From NCBI GenBank assembly GCA_013400155.1, contig VXBM01000212.1, forward strand, positions 832,683 through 896,682: a stretch of 64,000 nt of DNA, in the 5' to 3' direction. The DNA is from Helopsaltes ochotensis. Taxonomy: Eukaryota; Chordata; Aves; Passeriformes; Locustellidae. Made by a program: the position numbers and the translations under genes. The notes beneath the pieces were generated by a model. It was not told the DNA's origin, did not search any database, and saw nothing but the letters and a program-made list of their open reading frames with translations. Shown piece by piece: positions 37,338 to 49,469 of this stretch (position 1 is the first letter of the stretch; every line of letters starts with the position of its first letter).

Positions 37338-40248
37338 AGAGCCATGGGAGGGAGGTCTTTTCTCACTCTATCCTAGAGGGGCGTCTCTCCCCATTTGCCC
37401 CTCCAGGGCTGAGGCATAACCACCCTGGTGGCAGGGCCCTGGGCCTCCACAGATGACTGCTACCCCGCACAGACCTTGCCTTTCCCCTTCTTTCCCAGAG
37501 GCTCATGGTGCTTTCTTCACCAGCTATCTTTTGACCGATTGTGTTGCAGTTGGACATGGATTGATGATGGGAACAGCTGCACAGCTCTAGCATCACTAAC
37601 TGAGCCACCTCTGGCAGCATAATGGCTGTATCACTCACCTCATTAAAAAGAAAAATAAAAGAAAGTAGGCTTTCAGGGGTATCCAGAGCAGCAAAGCAGT
37701 TCTAGGATGTGACAGATGTGACTGTCCAGATGATCTGCTGGATGAGCCGGGGATGGTTGCTGTCTACAAGACCTGGGGTTGTGGTTGTGACTGTTTGGTA
37801 TGTACTCAGGTTGCAGCATTTGGGTAGGTAGGTGATGATGGATGGACAGATACCTGAAGATTTAGGCAGCAGGTGAGTTACACTTGGACAAAAGTTTAGG
37901 ATGCATGGAGTGTAAGCAAAGCTGCCAGTCTGCTCTCTATAAATCCCCCTATTGGACTGATGTCCTGGCATCTGTGTATCTCCATCCAGGGAGGTGTACG
38001 CTGCTCAGGGCTGGGGCTGTCCCTGTGCCCCCGTTGCCCTGCTCCCTGGATGGGATGCTGGGACAAGTCCTAGCTGCCCATTCCTGCACTGCTGTTCCCC
38101 AGGGAGCCACCATGGTTCCTAACAGTGGGTATGCATATGGCAGCTGTTCAACTAGATATGTTCTTAGGCAGAAAAACAAGATTTGAATACTAAAATAGTA
38201 CAAAAAAATATAAAGGAATATTCACAAAAATGCAGGAAAAACAACAATGTCTCTGTCATTACAGCTGTGGTTGATAAAAATTAATCTCTTTCCTATAAGT
38301 TTTCTATATTTTTCAGGTCAAGGAACAGAAGTTGTGCAAATATCTGCCTTGGACAGTTCTGCTTACTGCTTATTTCTACTTCCTTGCATTTGAAACAGCT
38401 CATAATAATTTCGTTTGGGACAAATAGGCTATGTGCTTCAACTAATACAGGACAGCAATGAAGCTCTAACTCTATATATTGGAAGCAATCACCCACAAAA
38501 TATAGCCCTTCTTTCAGAATACAATAGTCCAGAGGATGATAAAATGTCAGCATGCTTCTGGAAATACCTGTTTGTCAGAGAAGCAAACAAACAACAACAA
38601 AAAATCACTTCTCTGCCCTCTTCCCTTCAATTTCTGTAACTGCTAAGACTGATTTTTAAAAGCAATGGAGATGGTAGAAGAAAAAATGCAGGCCTTAAAA
38701 AGTCTTATCAACAGGGAGAGCATTAGGCATGTCCCTGGGGTTATGTGAAAAAACTTATTCCTATTGTAATAAATGAACGGTTTAGCAAACAAAGTGTAGT
38801 GTATATACATGTATTCTGAGTATTAAATCCTAGAACCAGCATTTGTCATTCATTGCCTGTTTGCTTTTCTACTCACAAAATCTTATATCTTTGCTCATTT
38901 TGACGCTGCCAGAACAGCTGTCCATTCTATCAATAGAGAGAGGTTTTTGAAACTGGAGACAAAGCATCTTACACCCCTATTAGGCCTCTTTTACTGTCAT
39001 TCCTTGTGAAAAGCCTTAGTGCAAATGAGAATCTGGCACCTTTCTCTTCATAAACACTGACATTTATTAGCGGGTTAAGATAGGCGAAAAGGAGTCCTTT
39101 TGATGAGTAGCATAGAAGATAATTAATTAGAGTTGTAATTCAGCAGAAAAGTGTTAAATTTAAACTTCAGAAGAATTATAAAACTTAATGAATTGACCTG
39201 GAATGTGCTGAAATTTCTAGCAACTTCTTAATTGCCCTAAATTAAGTGACCTAAAATCATGATTGGACATTAAAAAAAATTGAATTTATTGACCTGACCT
39301 GTGAGCAGGCAGTAAATAACAAACTGGAAGGATTGATAATAGACGTGTGCTCTGAGAGAAAAAGTGCCTATCTATAGAAAATACAAATAATTTATTTAAT
39401 AATTCCTAACCAAGATTACCATTTTAAATCTGTTTTCTATTCATTTCTAGGAAGACTCAGAGCCTTCAGCAGGGGAGCTTCAAACAACATTTTAAATGAA
39501 GGAGTTCCCAATATAAGCATATAAATCAGGAAATGCCAAATGGGCAGCTTTCTTTTGGCTGCTCTGCTTTCCTGCCTCACTTAACTCCTGTCGCTTTTGT
39601 GCTGTGCATGCTGGCCTGGCAAGCAGTCAGCCAGCTGTCACGGGTGCTTGAAGACATGGACTGATGAACATGCTCCATGTAGAATGCTTCTGATCTTCAG
39701 GTTTTAATATGTTTTCTAGATTTTTTTTTTTAGAGTTCCCTAACCTTATACCACATCTATAAAAGCAGGGACATTCAGTTCAGTGGAGTATGAAGCTGGT
39801 GTGCCTGAACCTGAGAGCACACCCAGAAATCTTATGCAAGGTTCTTATAACCAAAAAAATTTCCCAAACCAAAAAAAAGCTTATTAAAACAGAACCATAA
39901 ACAGAAATTTAAAAGAAGATGTTCTGCAGCTCAGCTTTGAGGAGCCCAACTTCACCCCCCATTTACTGCTATAAATGCCTATGGATGCCACTGGGCAGCA
40001 AAAGGGAATTTGGACCAGTGTGTAAGTACTGTGGCAGGCTTAATCATTCCATATGTTTGTTTATTTTATCATTTCCTCACTCACATATGGCTAAAGCACA
40101 ATATTCAGGCTTTACAGGAGGCGAAAAGAGCTGCATTCCTAGCATCCTTGTGGCTGCCATTCACAGTGGATATAATGCAAGAGGTTGATTTAAATGCTGC
40201 CCCCCACCACACACACAACGTGTCCTGTAGCTAGTCATGAAGTATTCT
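37338..40248. other. Intergenic sequence after the third LTR
   Basis: 37338-38170 is GC-richer and has overlapping frames on both strands without recognisable domains; part of it may be repeat-derived. From about 38170 the sequence is AT-rich. The stretch 39010-39420 has homeodomain-like TAAT cores and no transposon hallmarks. Confidence 0.45.
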
Positions 40249-40328
40249 GAGAAGGTTCTTAACCTTCTCTAAAGTGCCATATAGGTGACACTTTAGAGAA
40301 TATCTGAAACTTTAGAGGATATGCTGAA
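40249..40328. repeat. Fold-back cluster: two overlapping hairpins and a tandem copy
   Basis: GAGAAGGTT (40249-40257) pairs with AACCTTCTC (40261-40269) around a 3-base loop. TTCTCTAAAGTG (40265-40276) pairs perfectly with CACTTTAGAGAA (40289-40300). The second arm is then repeated: an ACTTTAGAG-led unit occurs at 40290-40308 and again, with one substitution and one inserted base, at 40309-40328. Confidence 0.93.
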
Positions 40329-43300
40329 ATAATTTTCATTAGTGTCTGAAACATCGTAAGTGTCTGTTTCCTCACACTGATAGAAAGTAAGCTGACTGCT
40401 CCCAAAATGCCAGCATTTTTCTTTTTCATTGCCATTCTCACTCTGCAGAAATCATGACATGTGTTCACCACAGCAGTGAGTGCTGCCAAATGGCATAAGA
40501 TGACTGGCACTACAGGAATAAAACTGTATGCAAATCTAAGGGATTGGAAAAGCTGCTTAGAGGCTAAGGTGGCTTTATTCAGTAAAAGCTAAAGCAAACA
40601 GATCCTGCAATACTGCTTGGTAGGGACCTGGGCATCCTAGGGTGGAAATGCTGCAAACACTCTGAGTCAGTGCTGAAGTTCTGGGCAAGTTGCAGTGTTT
40701 GTCAGAATCAGAAATTCATCTGCCTAATTAAGGATTGATTCTAAACTTTTACTTCCCCTTCATTATTATGCACTGCAAGAGCATACTACAAACATTAGCA
40801 TCTTGTTATTGGTTCATAATGTGGTGCCATTACTCTGTCCCAGCTGAAATTACACTGTAATGGCTGTTGGCTTCCAATAACCTACCCCAATGTGAGATTC
40901 CACTAGGGAGACACAGTTTATGTGAGGTACCACTAAAAATGTCCCATAATATGCATGAAAGACCAAATTGTGCATAAAAGATTGAACATCATCTGAATGC
41001 AGAGCTTTCGCGCTCTCTGCAACAGATGTTTTCTTTCATGCTGCCCAGGAAGGATATATCTTGGGGATTGTTTTAACACAAATGTATATAATTTTCTCTA
41101 TAAACATTTGTTGGTGCCACTTGTGGTCTCTACTTCCACATTGACTTCTCTTTAGTTTACACTGGAATGTGAATATGTGGAAAAATGTAGGACTCATCCT
41201 TTGGAGTGCAAAGACTTGCAGGTATCATCCTTTATGGAGTTGTTTCCCACTCTTCTGTCACATGCTGTTGGTCAGTGTGATCTCAGTTACCTGTGTGAAA
41301 TTAAATTCAGTTCCTGTTGCCTGCCGTGTCTTCTCTGACACCAAAATACTGGAGTTCCCTCCTGTCCAGTGCTCACATCAGTCCTTACAACAGATATGCT
41401 CTGCTAAATAAATACCACACACACTCCATTTCCCAACCAGCTCCTCTAAGGCTATCGTTATTTATTTGGAACTTTGCCTTTTTTCAAAGTGTTTTGATTA
41501 TAATTCTCTGTTCCTATTTTTCTCTATTTGCAGTTGCCATCATGCTTTAACTGAACTTTGGCTGGAAAATCCTAAAAATATATCCTGAAGGGTAAGGCAT
41601 ATTTTAAAGCAAAAGATAGCATATCACTCTAACAGGAATATGCAATTCAGACTAACACTTCTTTTCACACTATTTATTTATTCAAGTATAGAATATAGGC
41701 AAGTGGCCAATCTATCAGGGGAAACTTCCATTTATTTTTTCTTTTACCCCTCTCCCTCTATGATCTGACAGTCAATAAGACTTTTACTCCCACATCATAT
41801 GTCCTGTCAGCTTTCTTTCCTATGATTTTAAATGAAAAGGCAGACTTCTTTTGTAAATCCATGCATGATTTTTCATATTTGTTAATAAAAAACCCTATGG
41901 CATTTATTTTACTTTTCAGAAAACTTCTTCTCTCTCATTAAAAATCCATTTCTTTGCCATCTATCATATTAAAAAACTTGCATACTTTATGGTAATAGCT
42001 AATACTTTTTACATTAACAGCAGTAACCTTCAGTCGGAAGTTCTCTGCTTTTACTTGCTTATTCCTATGTGAGGAAAGATTGCAAAGTTTGCTACCAAAA
42101 ATCTCTGATAAGGATTGGGGACCATTCCCATTAGTACCCATCTGATAAAACGCTAATCTTTGACTAAAAGTTAGACTGTGGACATATGAATAAAGGAGTA
42201 TGAAGAGCCTACTAATGCAAATTGTGTTCTCCATTTCTTAAATGAGCATTAAGATTTTCCTTTGAGTGCATCCTGACACACTGAAGTTAACAAATACTTT
42301 AACAGTGAGTCTTCTTGAGTTTTAATTACCATAGGGATTCTACTAGATAGACAGATATCTAACATATTTGTGTGGAAGTTATTGTTTTCCCCTTCTTTAG
42401 CAATAATATCTGATTTTGCTGATGCTCTTACTTGCCAGCTTTAACATTATCAAAATTACATGTCCTTTGATATGTAAAATTGGCAAATTTCTAATACTGT
42501 GATATGAAACATTGTTATGAAGTAAAGATTTTTTTTTTAAATTGCATTCAGGAAGTGGTGGGGAAGGAAGATGCCTATTTTTGAAAACTATTTAAAAGGT
42601 TTTAATTCTTTTTCGTATATAAGGCAAATGGGCTCTGACTGGAATAGCAATTTGTGTTTGGCTAGCTTGTGCCATATTAAAATAAAAAGAAAATAAATGG
42701 AATACGAATGTAGCAGAAACACAAGCCGTTTACTGTAGCAAAATAATGTTTTATTGGAACTTTGATTTAAAATCATATTAAATTAGAATTAAATTATATT
42801 TCTTATGAGCTTGAACACATTTATGTTACAAATTACTTAACTTTCAAAAGGTCTCTGGAAGGTAGCAAAATGGTTGAGGGAATATATTTCTTTTTTATTG
42901 CTTTGTGATTAACAGTCATTAATAACAGAATCAATCTGATTAATGAAGCATTGTCTTTGCAAATTTGTTTTCTGTCCTGTAATTGAGATAGCACAAGCTT
43001 CCATAATTAGACTAGGCAAACTCTATGTCACTTCTGATAGAACAAATGAACAAGACATAAAAACTCTTTGTAAAGACAATTTACAAAAAAACCCAAAAAG
43101 GCTGTGGACAGCAATTTCAGACTAAGACCTTTAGGAATGAAATCTGACCTTAAAGTATCATGTGACTCAGAGATCCCAAGATTTGTGATCTGTCCCATTC
43201 GAATTACAAATTTAGCTAAATACTTTTAAATTTGTTTGTTTGTTTGATGTTTTGTTTTGTTTTTAGCTGATTGAAATTAATGGGGACAAGCACAGTAACC

Positions 43301-44388
43301 TCTGAATGTTTTATATCAAATCTTTGCCTTCTAATAAGAAGGCCAATTTAGATAACAAGTACTGGTGAAACAACAATAGTTTTAGATGGGAATGACCTAT
43401 CTTCTTTGCAAATAACTTGCAACACAAAGGTGAGTTCCTCTCTTTTGTACTTCTCTTTGTACTGAGGCTGATAGAAACTGGTATCCTGATTTGATATGGC
43501 AGTATTTGAGCTTTCAATTTTCTGCAGGACTCACAATACTCTGAAAGCAAAATAATGGAATCATTAGTACAGTGGATCTGTTTGGCACTGGTAGCTCCAT
43601 TTAGCTGGTAAATTAGCTGGGTCTTCACAGCTAAGACTGCAATCAGGGCCCTTTTAGCTCTATTGATTTCCACTTATGATTTGAAAAGTCAGTTCCTGAA
43701 ACTGGGCGTCTTCAAGAATTGAGGTCTCTTTGTTTTCAACTTTTTGAAATTTTCTTCGTCTTCTGTCCAAGTCTTGTTTTCCTGTCCTAGGACCAATGTT
43801 ACTCCATAAGAAGCATCCTATTGTAATCTGTTATTTCTGAGAGATGCACAAGAATATATATTTCACCTCAGCTGGCTCTACTGAATTGTATCTAAAATTG
43901 TTCACCTGCCATGATATAAGAAAAACTTGACTTCAAGTGTCCTACTGCACATGATGAACATCTGCTCTGTTGTCAGCTATTTCCTACATCCTATACTCAA
44001 AAACCTTTAAATTTAAAATAGTATTTTTAATGGTAAATACTGGTAAAACTATGAAGCTCTGTTTTTCTTAAAATATTGGAAAAGAACTAAACTGAAAGTA
44101 AAAAATAAAATTATTTTAAGATGCAGTAAAATAAATTCCATTGACCAAACAAAGCAGCCCAAACAAGCAGGAATTCTGTAGAATAAAGCAATTACATACC
44201 TGGGTGTTTTGCGTTTTGCCACAAGAGTGGCTTCCCCAACCTTCCATAAACCATTTGCCTAGGATGTCAAAAAGTTGCTGAGCTTGCATTACTGAACATT
44301 TAAAACTCAACTATTTCTGCAAGGTGTGAAAACCCCATGTGTTCTTTCTATTAGGTTTTTTTGCTACAGTGCATTAGGAAAATTCATC
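40329..44388. other. Intergenic AT-rich sequence
   Basis: No recognised gene, RNA or transposon. A GTTT-rich simple repeat lies at 43231-43264. The minus-strand 120-codon frame at 43311-43673 has no recognisable domain. Confidence 0.5.
43231..43264. repeat. (GTTT)n simple repeat
   Basis: Repeated GTTT/GTTTT units with one ATG interruption. Confidence 0.92.
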
Positions 44389-44425
44389 TTAAGAAAGTAC
44401 TGCAGGTAACTTAGTACTTTCTTAA
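44389..44425. repeat. Perfect 13 bp inverted repeat
   Basis: TTAAGAAAGTACT (44389-44401) pairs perfectly with AGTACTTTCTTAA (44413-44425) around an 11-base loop. No transposon termini or target duplication are apparent. Confidence 0.95.
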
Positions 44426-45236
44426 CCTGAAAGTGAGTTAAAAGATCATTACAGGAAAAAAAAAAAAAAGAGGAAAAAGAAATAAACACATTAGATGCGT
44501 CATTCTTAATGCTTTGCACTTTTTCTAATGTAAACTTGCATGCTTTTGAGCCAAAGCAAGAAACTGCCTGTGTTCCTGGTTTTATGAGGTCAACGTGTAG
44601 TGGTTTCAGCATGCATATGTGAGCAAAATGAGCTGTTCATAAGCCAGCACCAAACACTTTCAGTTTCATGATCTGTCAGTGGAAGAAAAACTTCACCTAT
44701 TCAAGTTTAAATCCAGAGAAAATAATTCAAAATAGCATATTTTAGGTAATGCTGTTACGGTAAAGAAAAATAGCATGAAGACACTAAAATTAAAGCAGAT
44801 AAAACAAGATGCAACTGCTTTGCTTAGAGATGTAAGGCTGATCTTATTCTAGATTATTTTGTCTATAATACTCTATTGTATTATTTTATTATTATTATTT
44901 ATTTTTCCTGTAGAAAGCTCTCAGTTTGAACAGCTGGGAAATTCTAGAATTCTTTTTTTCCAAGTATAATTTTTCTAATATGGGCATTTTATCTTAGCAT
45001 AAAATGATTTATTTTTGAAATACCTTTTGTGAGGGACTTAGTTGCATATTTTGCTAGTTTTAATTATTTGGTTATCTAATACAGTACCTAACTCTTATCC
45101 AAAGAAGAAGAAAGGAATTGAGAAATGCAATAGGAAGAAAATTGAGATGGTGGTTTGCGTAAAAAGTTGTCTTTCTTATGCAATCAATTCACTTGACACT
45201 TCGGGATGTAGACTTTAGTAAAAGCAAGTGTAAGGT

Positions 45237-45293
45237 AAATAAATAATAAGAAAATAAAATAAAAAATAAATAAAATAAAAAATATTATAAAAA
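45237..45293. repeat. (AAATA)n low-complexity tract
   Basis: A and T only apart from one G, in irregular AAATA/AAAATA units. Confidence 0.9.
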
Positions 45294-45455
45294 TGCAAGC
45301 TTAAATTTCTGTTCCGGAAGCATGTTAAGAGCATACCACAGAATTCACCTATTACGTTGTCTATCAAAGTGGTTATATTGGAAGAAAGTTATTGAAAGTT
45401 TAACATCCATCAGTGCAAAGCTAGAAATTTTCAGTTACACATGGCATTAAAAAAA

Positions 45456-45468
45456 ATATATATATATA
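45456..45468. repeat. Short (AT)n tract
   Basis: Alternating AT of about 13 bases following an A run; a similar short tract lies at 47049-47060. Confidence 0.85.
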
Positions 45469-48400
45469 AACACCTTTGCTAGTCTTATCTGTATGCATAC
45501 TATTTTTTCTTAGGATTGGTGACACATCCAGGTCATTAAATATTTTTTTTTAAATCTGCATTTTTTTTGTAAATATTCATAATGCCTGAAGTTTTGAAAT
45601 TTTGAAAGAAAATCTTTTTTAGATGGGAGCTTTATTGCTTCTGAGCTGAGAATGTGGTTTCCAGAAATATGTCTTTTCCCCATCTTCCTGACTCCCTCTT
45701 CATCATGCACACATACATGCACTTGTTCTCTCACAAAACAGCAGCAGTACTATGTCTGACAGCAGATTTTCTTTTTGTACTTTCTGAAAAAACATTTGAA
45801 ATATACCATATATAAATTTCTGAGTGCTTTTCATTGTCTCTGAATTCACCCTTGTAGCTACGTTTTTATTTTTTATCTATATCTTCAGAAGTAATAAGAG
45901 AAGTTAAATCGCTTCCAAAAGCCTTGACTTCTCTCGGGCAGAATGTAATGTACTTCTTAAATACTTTTTTAAAGTATTTAAATGCTTTGTCCACATAGTG
46001 TTTAGGAAAACAGGCTGCAACCATCCAAAATGAAGATTCACGAAGAACTTGAGGACATGAAAAGATGGTCTAAAGAAAGGAAAGGGTTTCCAAGGTCTGA
46101 AGGTGATGACCACAGGCAAAGTCATCCAAAAGACTAGTGCTAACACACCTGAAGTTGCTCTTGGTCCCCAAGAAGCAAGGCATTTTTCATGGGAGATGCC
46201 TTTGGAAGGACTGGATACGTTACCTTGCAGGTACCCATTCAAGTACACTCTTACTCGTACCGAGATGCTGGCCTCTTTGGATCAGGGGTGCTTCCAACTG
46301 GAAGGATTGCTCAAGGCATGGGGTGCAGTGTAGAAATGATGTTGTGGCCACTGGCCTTTTTGCCCTGCCCAAGTGAGCAACAGAGAGCAAACCTGGCTCC
46401 CTCTGAAGTGTCCAAACAGAGGAAGGGCAAGAGGATGCATTCTGACCTGTGGCATTTTCTGAATGCCCATCCGCTCTGAACCGAGAGAAAAACCTTCCTG
46501 ATGATACGTGTAGAAGCTGACATGCACAGATGATATGCTGTTATTCTTCTGGTCCTCTGCACCTGAGAAATCAATACTGATGCAGATGCTGGCAGAGATG
46601 TACAAGGGATGGCAGGTTTTCAGCAGAGGGATGTTCTGGTTGAAGTTAAAGTATCTTTATTACCCCAGGTCTTTCGTTGGAAATAAAGGAACAGGTAATG
46701 ATGATCTGCTTGAGTCCTGAGCAGCTTGGAAGCAACTGCATGCTTTTTTGAACACACAAAACCCAATGTGGGTGATAAGATATTCTGAGGAATAAATAGT
46801 CTTGTTAATTGGCCAGCCCCTTCCATGGGTAAGATAAAGGCTTTCCAGAAGGAATTTTGTTGAGGCATGCTTTGAAGGACAGTTTTGGGCTTTGGATGTT
46901 CATGACATGTAATCAGTGAATCTCTTCAGGAAACTGCCTTGTCATTTGAGGACACTTTCACAGCCCCTGCAGAGATTAGAAAGCCTCTCTATTGAAAATC
47001 CTGGGTTTAGAGCTAGTCCAAGAAAGACAAGAAGAATAAATTTGAATTTTATATATATATGTCTGTTATTTATTTATATAAAAATACATACTTCAGTTTT
47101 GGTCAGTCATTCACAGTGCTTCTCTTTGATATCAGGACCCCCAAATTCTCCATCTCTTTGTGCCATTCTCCTCTAGGATGACCACCATGTATCTACCTAT
47201 GCATTTGGACCTGCCATGCCCTCATCTGCTTGCTGAAAAGACAAAGGGAAATATCTATTTGGGACCTGGAAGAAAGTTGCCCTCAGCCAGGTGGTGAAGG
47301 CTTACTTAAACATATGTAACCTTTTGTTTTAGACAGCTAAAGTGTTACTAGATGCCTCTTAAATTCTGTGTGTCTGTGTCTGCCCTGCAAAAAGTGTTTT
47401 TTCAGAAATCTTCCTGGGGAGGACTCTCCACTACATAGATTTTGGAAGGTGAAATGCTTATTTTTGTGAATCTGGGAATTTTTTTTCCCCCATTTCTGTT
47501 ACTAGCTTGAACAAATCTAGCAATCTGGGACTCAAGAGTTGAACAAGCAAAAGAACACTCCCTGATCACTATCTCTACAACATACTTATTTTAAAAAGCA
47601 GCAGCGAGCATTGTGAGCAATGAGATACATGGCTACTGGGAATGCCCTCATTTTTGGAATGGCTCTGACATTATAACAACAGTAATCTGGTGTGAACCAG
47701 AACCATTAAATGTCAAGGAACTAACTGTCTTTGGAGAGCTGTGAGGGTAGATTTACTCTATTGGTTTTCCACACAACAAATCAGAAGAAATAAAAATCAA
47801 TCAGCTCTAGGAAGATTCATGGGACAAACGTGGCTCAGAGTACTTGCAGAATTTGTAATTATCAAAAAAAATTTAGAGCCATCCTTTAAAGAGTTTTCTC
47901 TTTTTTTGGTAAATTTTATAAATCCTTCATATCCACAGTACATGGCTTAATATTTTTAGTTAGAATTTTTAGTAAAAATACACACACGTATATGTTAAAC
48001 ATGCATATGTTTAACTTTAGTGATCATTATTGTAGATTTCTGATACAGCTAATCTAAACTTTTTAATGTACAGTTCACTGAGATAGAAAAGATTATATCA
48101 AATGCTGAAGAAATTTTGTTATCAAAAAAATCATCGATATTAATTGTGCTCTTTGGTTCATGATAGGTATTTATGACAAAAATATAATATCCTCAGTGCT
48201 GACTATTTTCCTTTTAGAAATATATTATTATAACTTCATTTTAGTATATTGTGGCCTCTTGAGTGTCTTAAATCAAGATGTATCTTAGTATAAACTATGT
48301 ATGAACAGTTCAACAGGATCATAACTAAACGCATCCAGTCTGATATCCTGTGCTGGAATGTGGTTAGAAATAGGTGCCTCAGGAAGCAGTGTAGGAAACA

Positions 48401-48659
48401 GAGCATCTTCATCCTCACACTTCCTCCCACAACTGAGTATTGGCAGCTGTGGAATTCCTTGGCCTAAGTGAAGGATCATTCCATTTAATAGGTGCTCATA
48501 CATCTATTCTCCAAGACAGTCCATTAAACAATTCATATATATATAGTTCTGCAACATCCTATACCAACACACTTCCAAACATTGATAAGTTAATTCTTCA
48601 TCTCAAAGCTGGATCCGTGGCCCTGATTTAGGCACCTTTGGCTCCCTTTTGCAAAATGC

Positions 48660-48683
48660 AAAAAAAAAAAAAAAAAAAAAAAA
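48660..48683. repeat. A24 homopolymer
   Basis: Twenty-four consecutive A residues. It resembles a retrotransposon or processed-transcript tail, but the sequence before it is not recognised and no flanking duplication was found. Confidence 0.97.
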
Positions 48684-48701
48684 TTAAGGGATAGGCCCTC
48701 T

Positions 48702-48727
48702 TTTGAATCCAGGATTTGAATCCAGGA
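48702..48727. repeat. 13 bp tandem duplication
   Basis: TTTGAATCCAGGA is present twice head to tail (48702-48714 and 48715-48727), 18 bases after the A24 run. Confidence 0.95.
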
Positions 48728-49057
48728 GACGTGTCTTTGCCTCCTATCAAATGGGAACATTGCAATTCCTCTCTCAAGCCCTGAGGACTTAGAATAACAG
48801 GAAGGGAGAAGCATCTAAACACCTTATGCTAGGAGGTGGCCAAGATCCTTTCAGGTTTATGGGATTATGAGGGGTCTCTTGACAGTTTTGTTACAATAGG
48901 CAAGAGTCTCTGAGGCTCCAACACCAAATCACTGGCATCTGGACTGAGCAGAGGGAGAAAGAAGATGCCTGTAAAAAAAGGGGGCATGCTGTGACCATAA
49001 AAAACCAGAAAGACTATGCTGTGTGGAAAGGGGCAAACCATGGGGCAAGTCCATAGA

Positions 49058-49469
49058 ATGGCCACCAAAGTGATTAGAGGGATGGAGTTCCTCTCCTATC
49101 AGGAAAGGCCAAGAGAATTGGGATTTTTCTGCCTGAAGAAGAAAAGCCTCTAGGGTGACTTAATTCTAGCCTTGCCTACAAGAAAGATGGACAGGACTAT
49201 TTGCAGGAGCATGCAGTGACAGGACAAGGGGGAATTGATTCAAACTGAAAGACAATATATTTAGGTATTAGGAAAAAATTCTTTACTGAGTGTGATCAGG
49301 CACCAGAACAGGTTGCCCACAGAAGTTGTGCATGCCCCATCCCTGGGAATGTTCAAGGCCAGGTTGGATGGAGCTCTGAGCAACCTGGTCTAGCACAAAG
49401 TGTCCCTGCTTACCACAGGTGGGTTGGATATTTAAAGTCCTTCCAGGCCAAACCGTTCTATGATTCTAG
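49058..49469 (+). mobile_element. CR1 LINE 3' end
   Basis: A degraded CR1 3' region in sense orientation. Landmarks in order are GGCCACCAAAGTGATTAGAG, TCCTCTCCTATCAGGAAAGG, TATTAGGAAAAAATTCTTTA, CAGAACAGGTTGCCCACAGA, CCCCATCCCTGGGAATGTTC and the tail CCGTTCTATGATTCTAGG. No open reading frame is kept. The 5' side (48830-49057) is not clearly CR1. Confidence 0.93.

Larger units (their letters stand above)
44426..48659. other. Intergenic sequence with an ORF-dense patch
   Basis: Mostly AT-rich. A block at 46100-46600 is GC-richer and open in several frames on both strands, with no protein I recognise. Confidence 0.45.
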
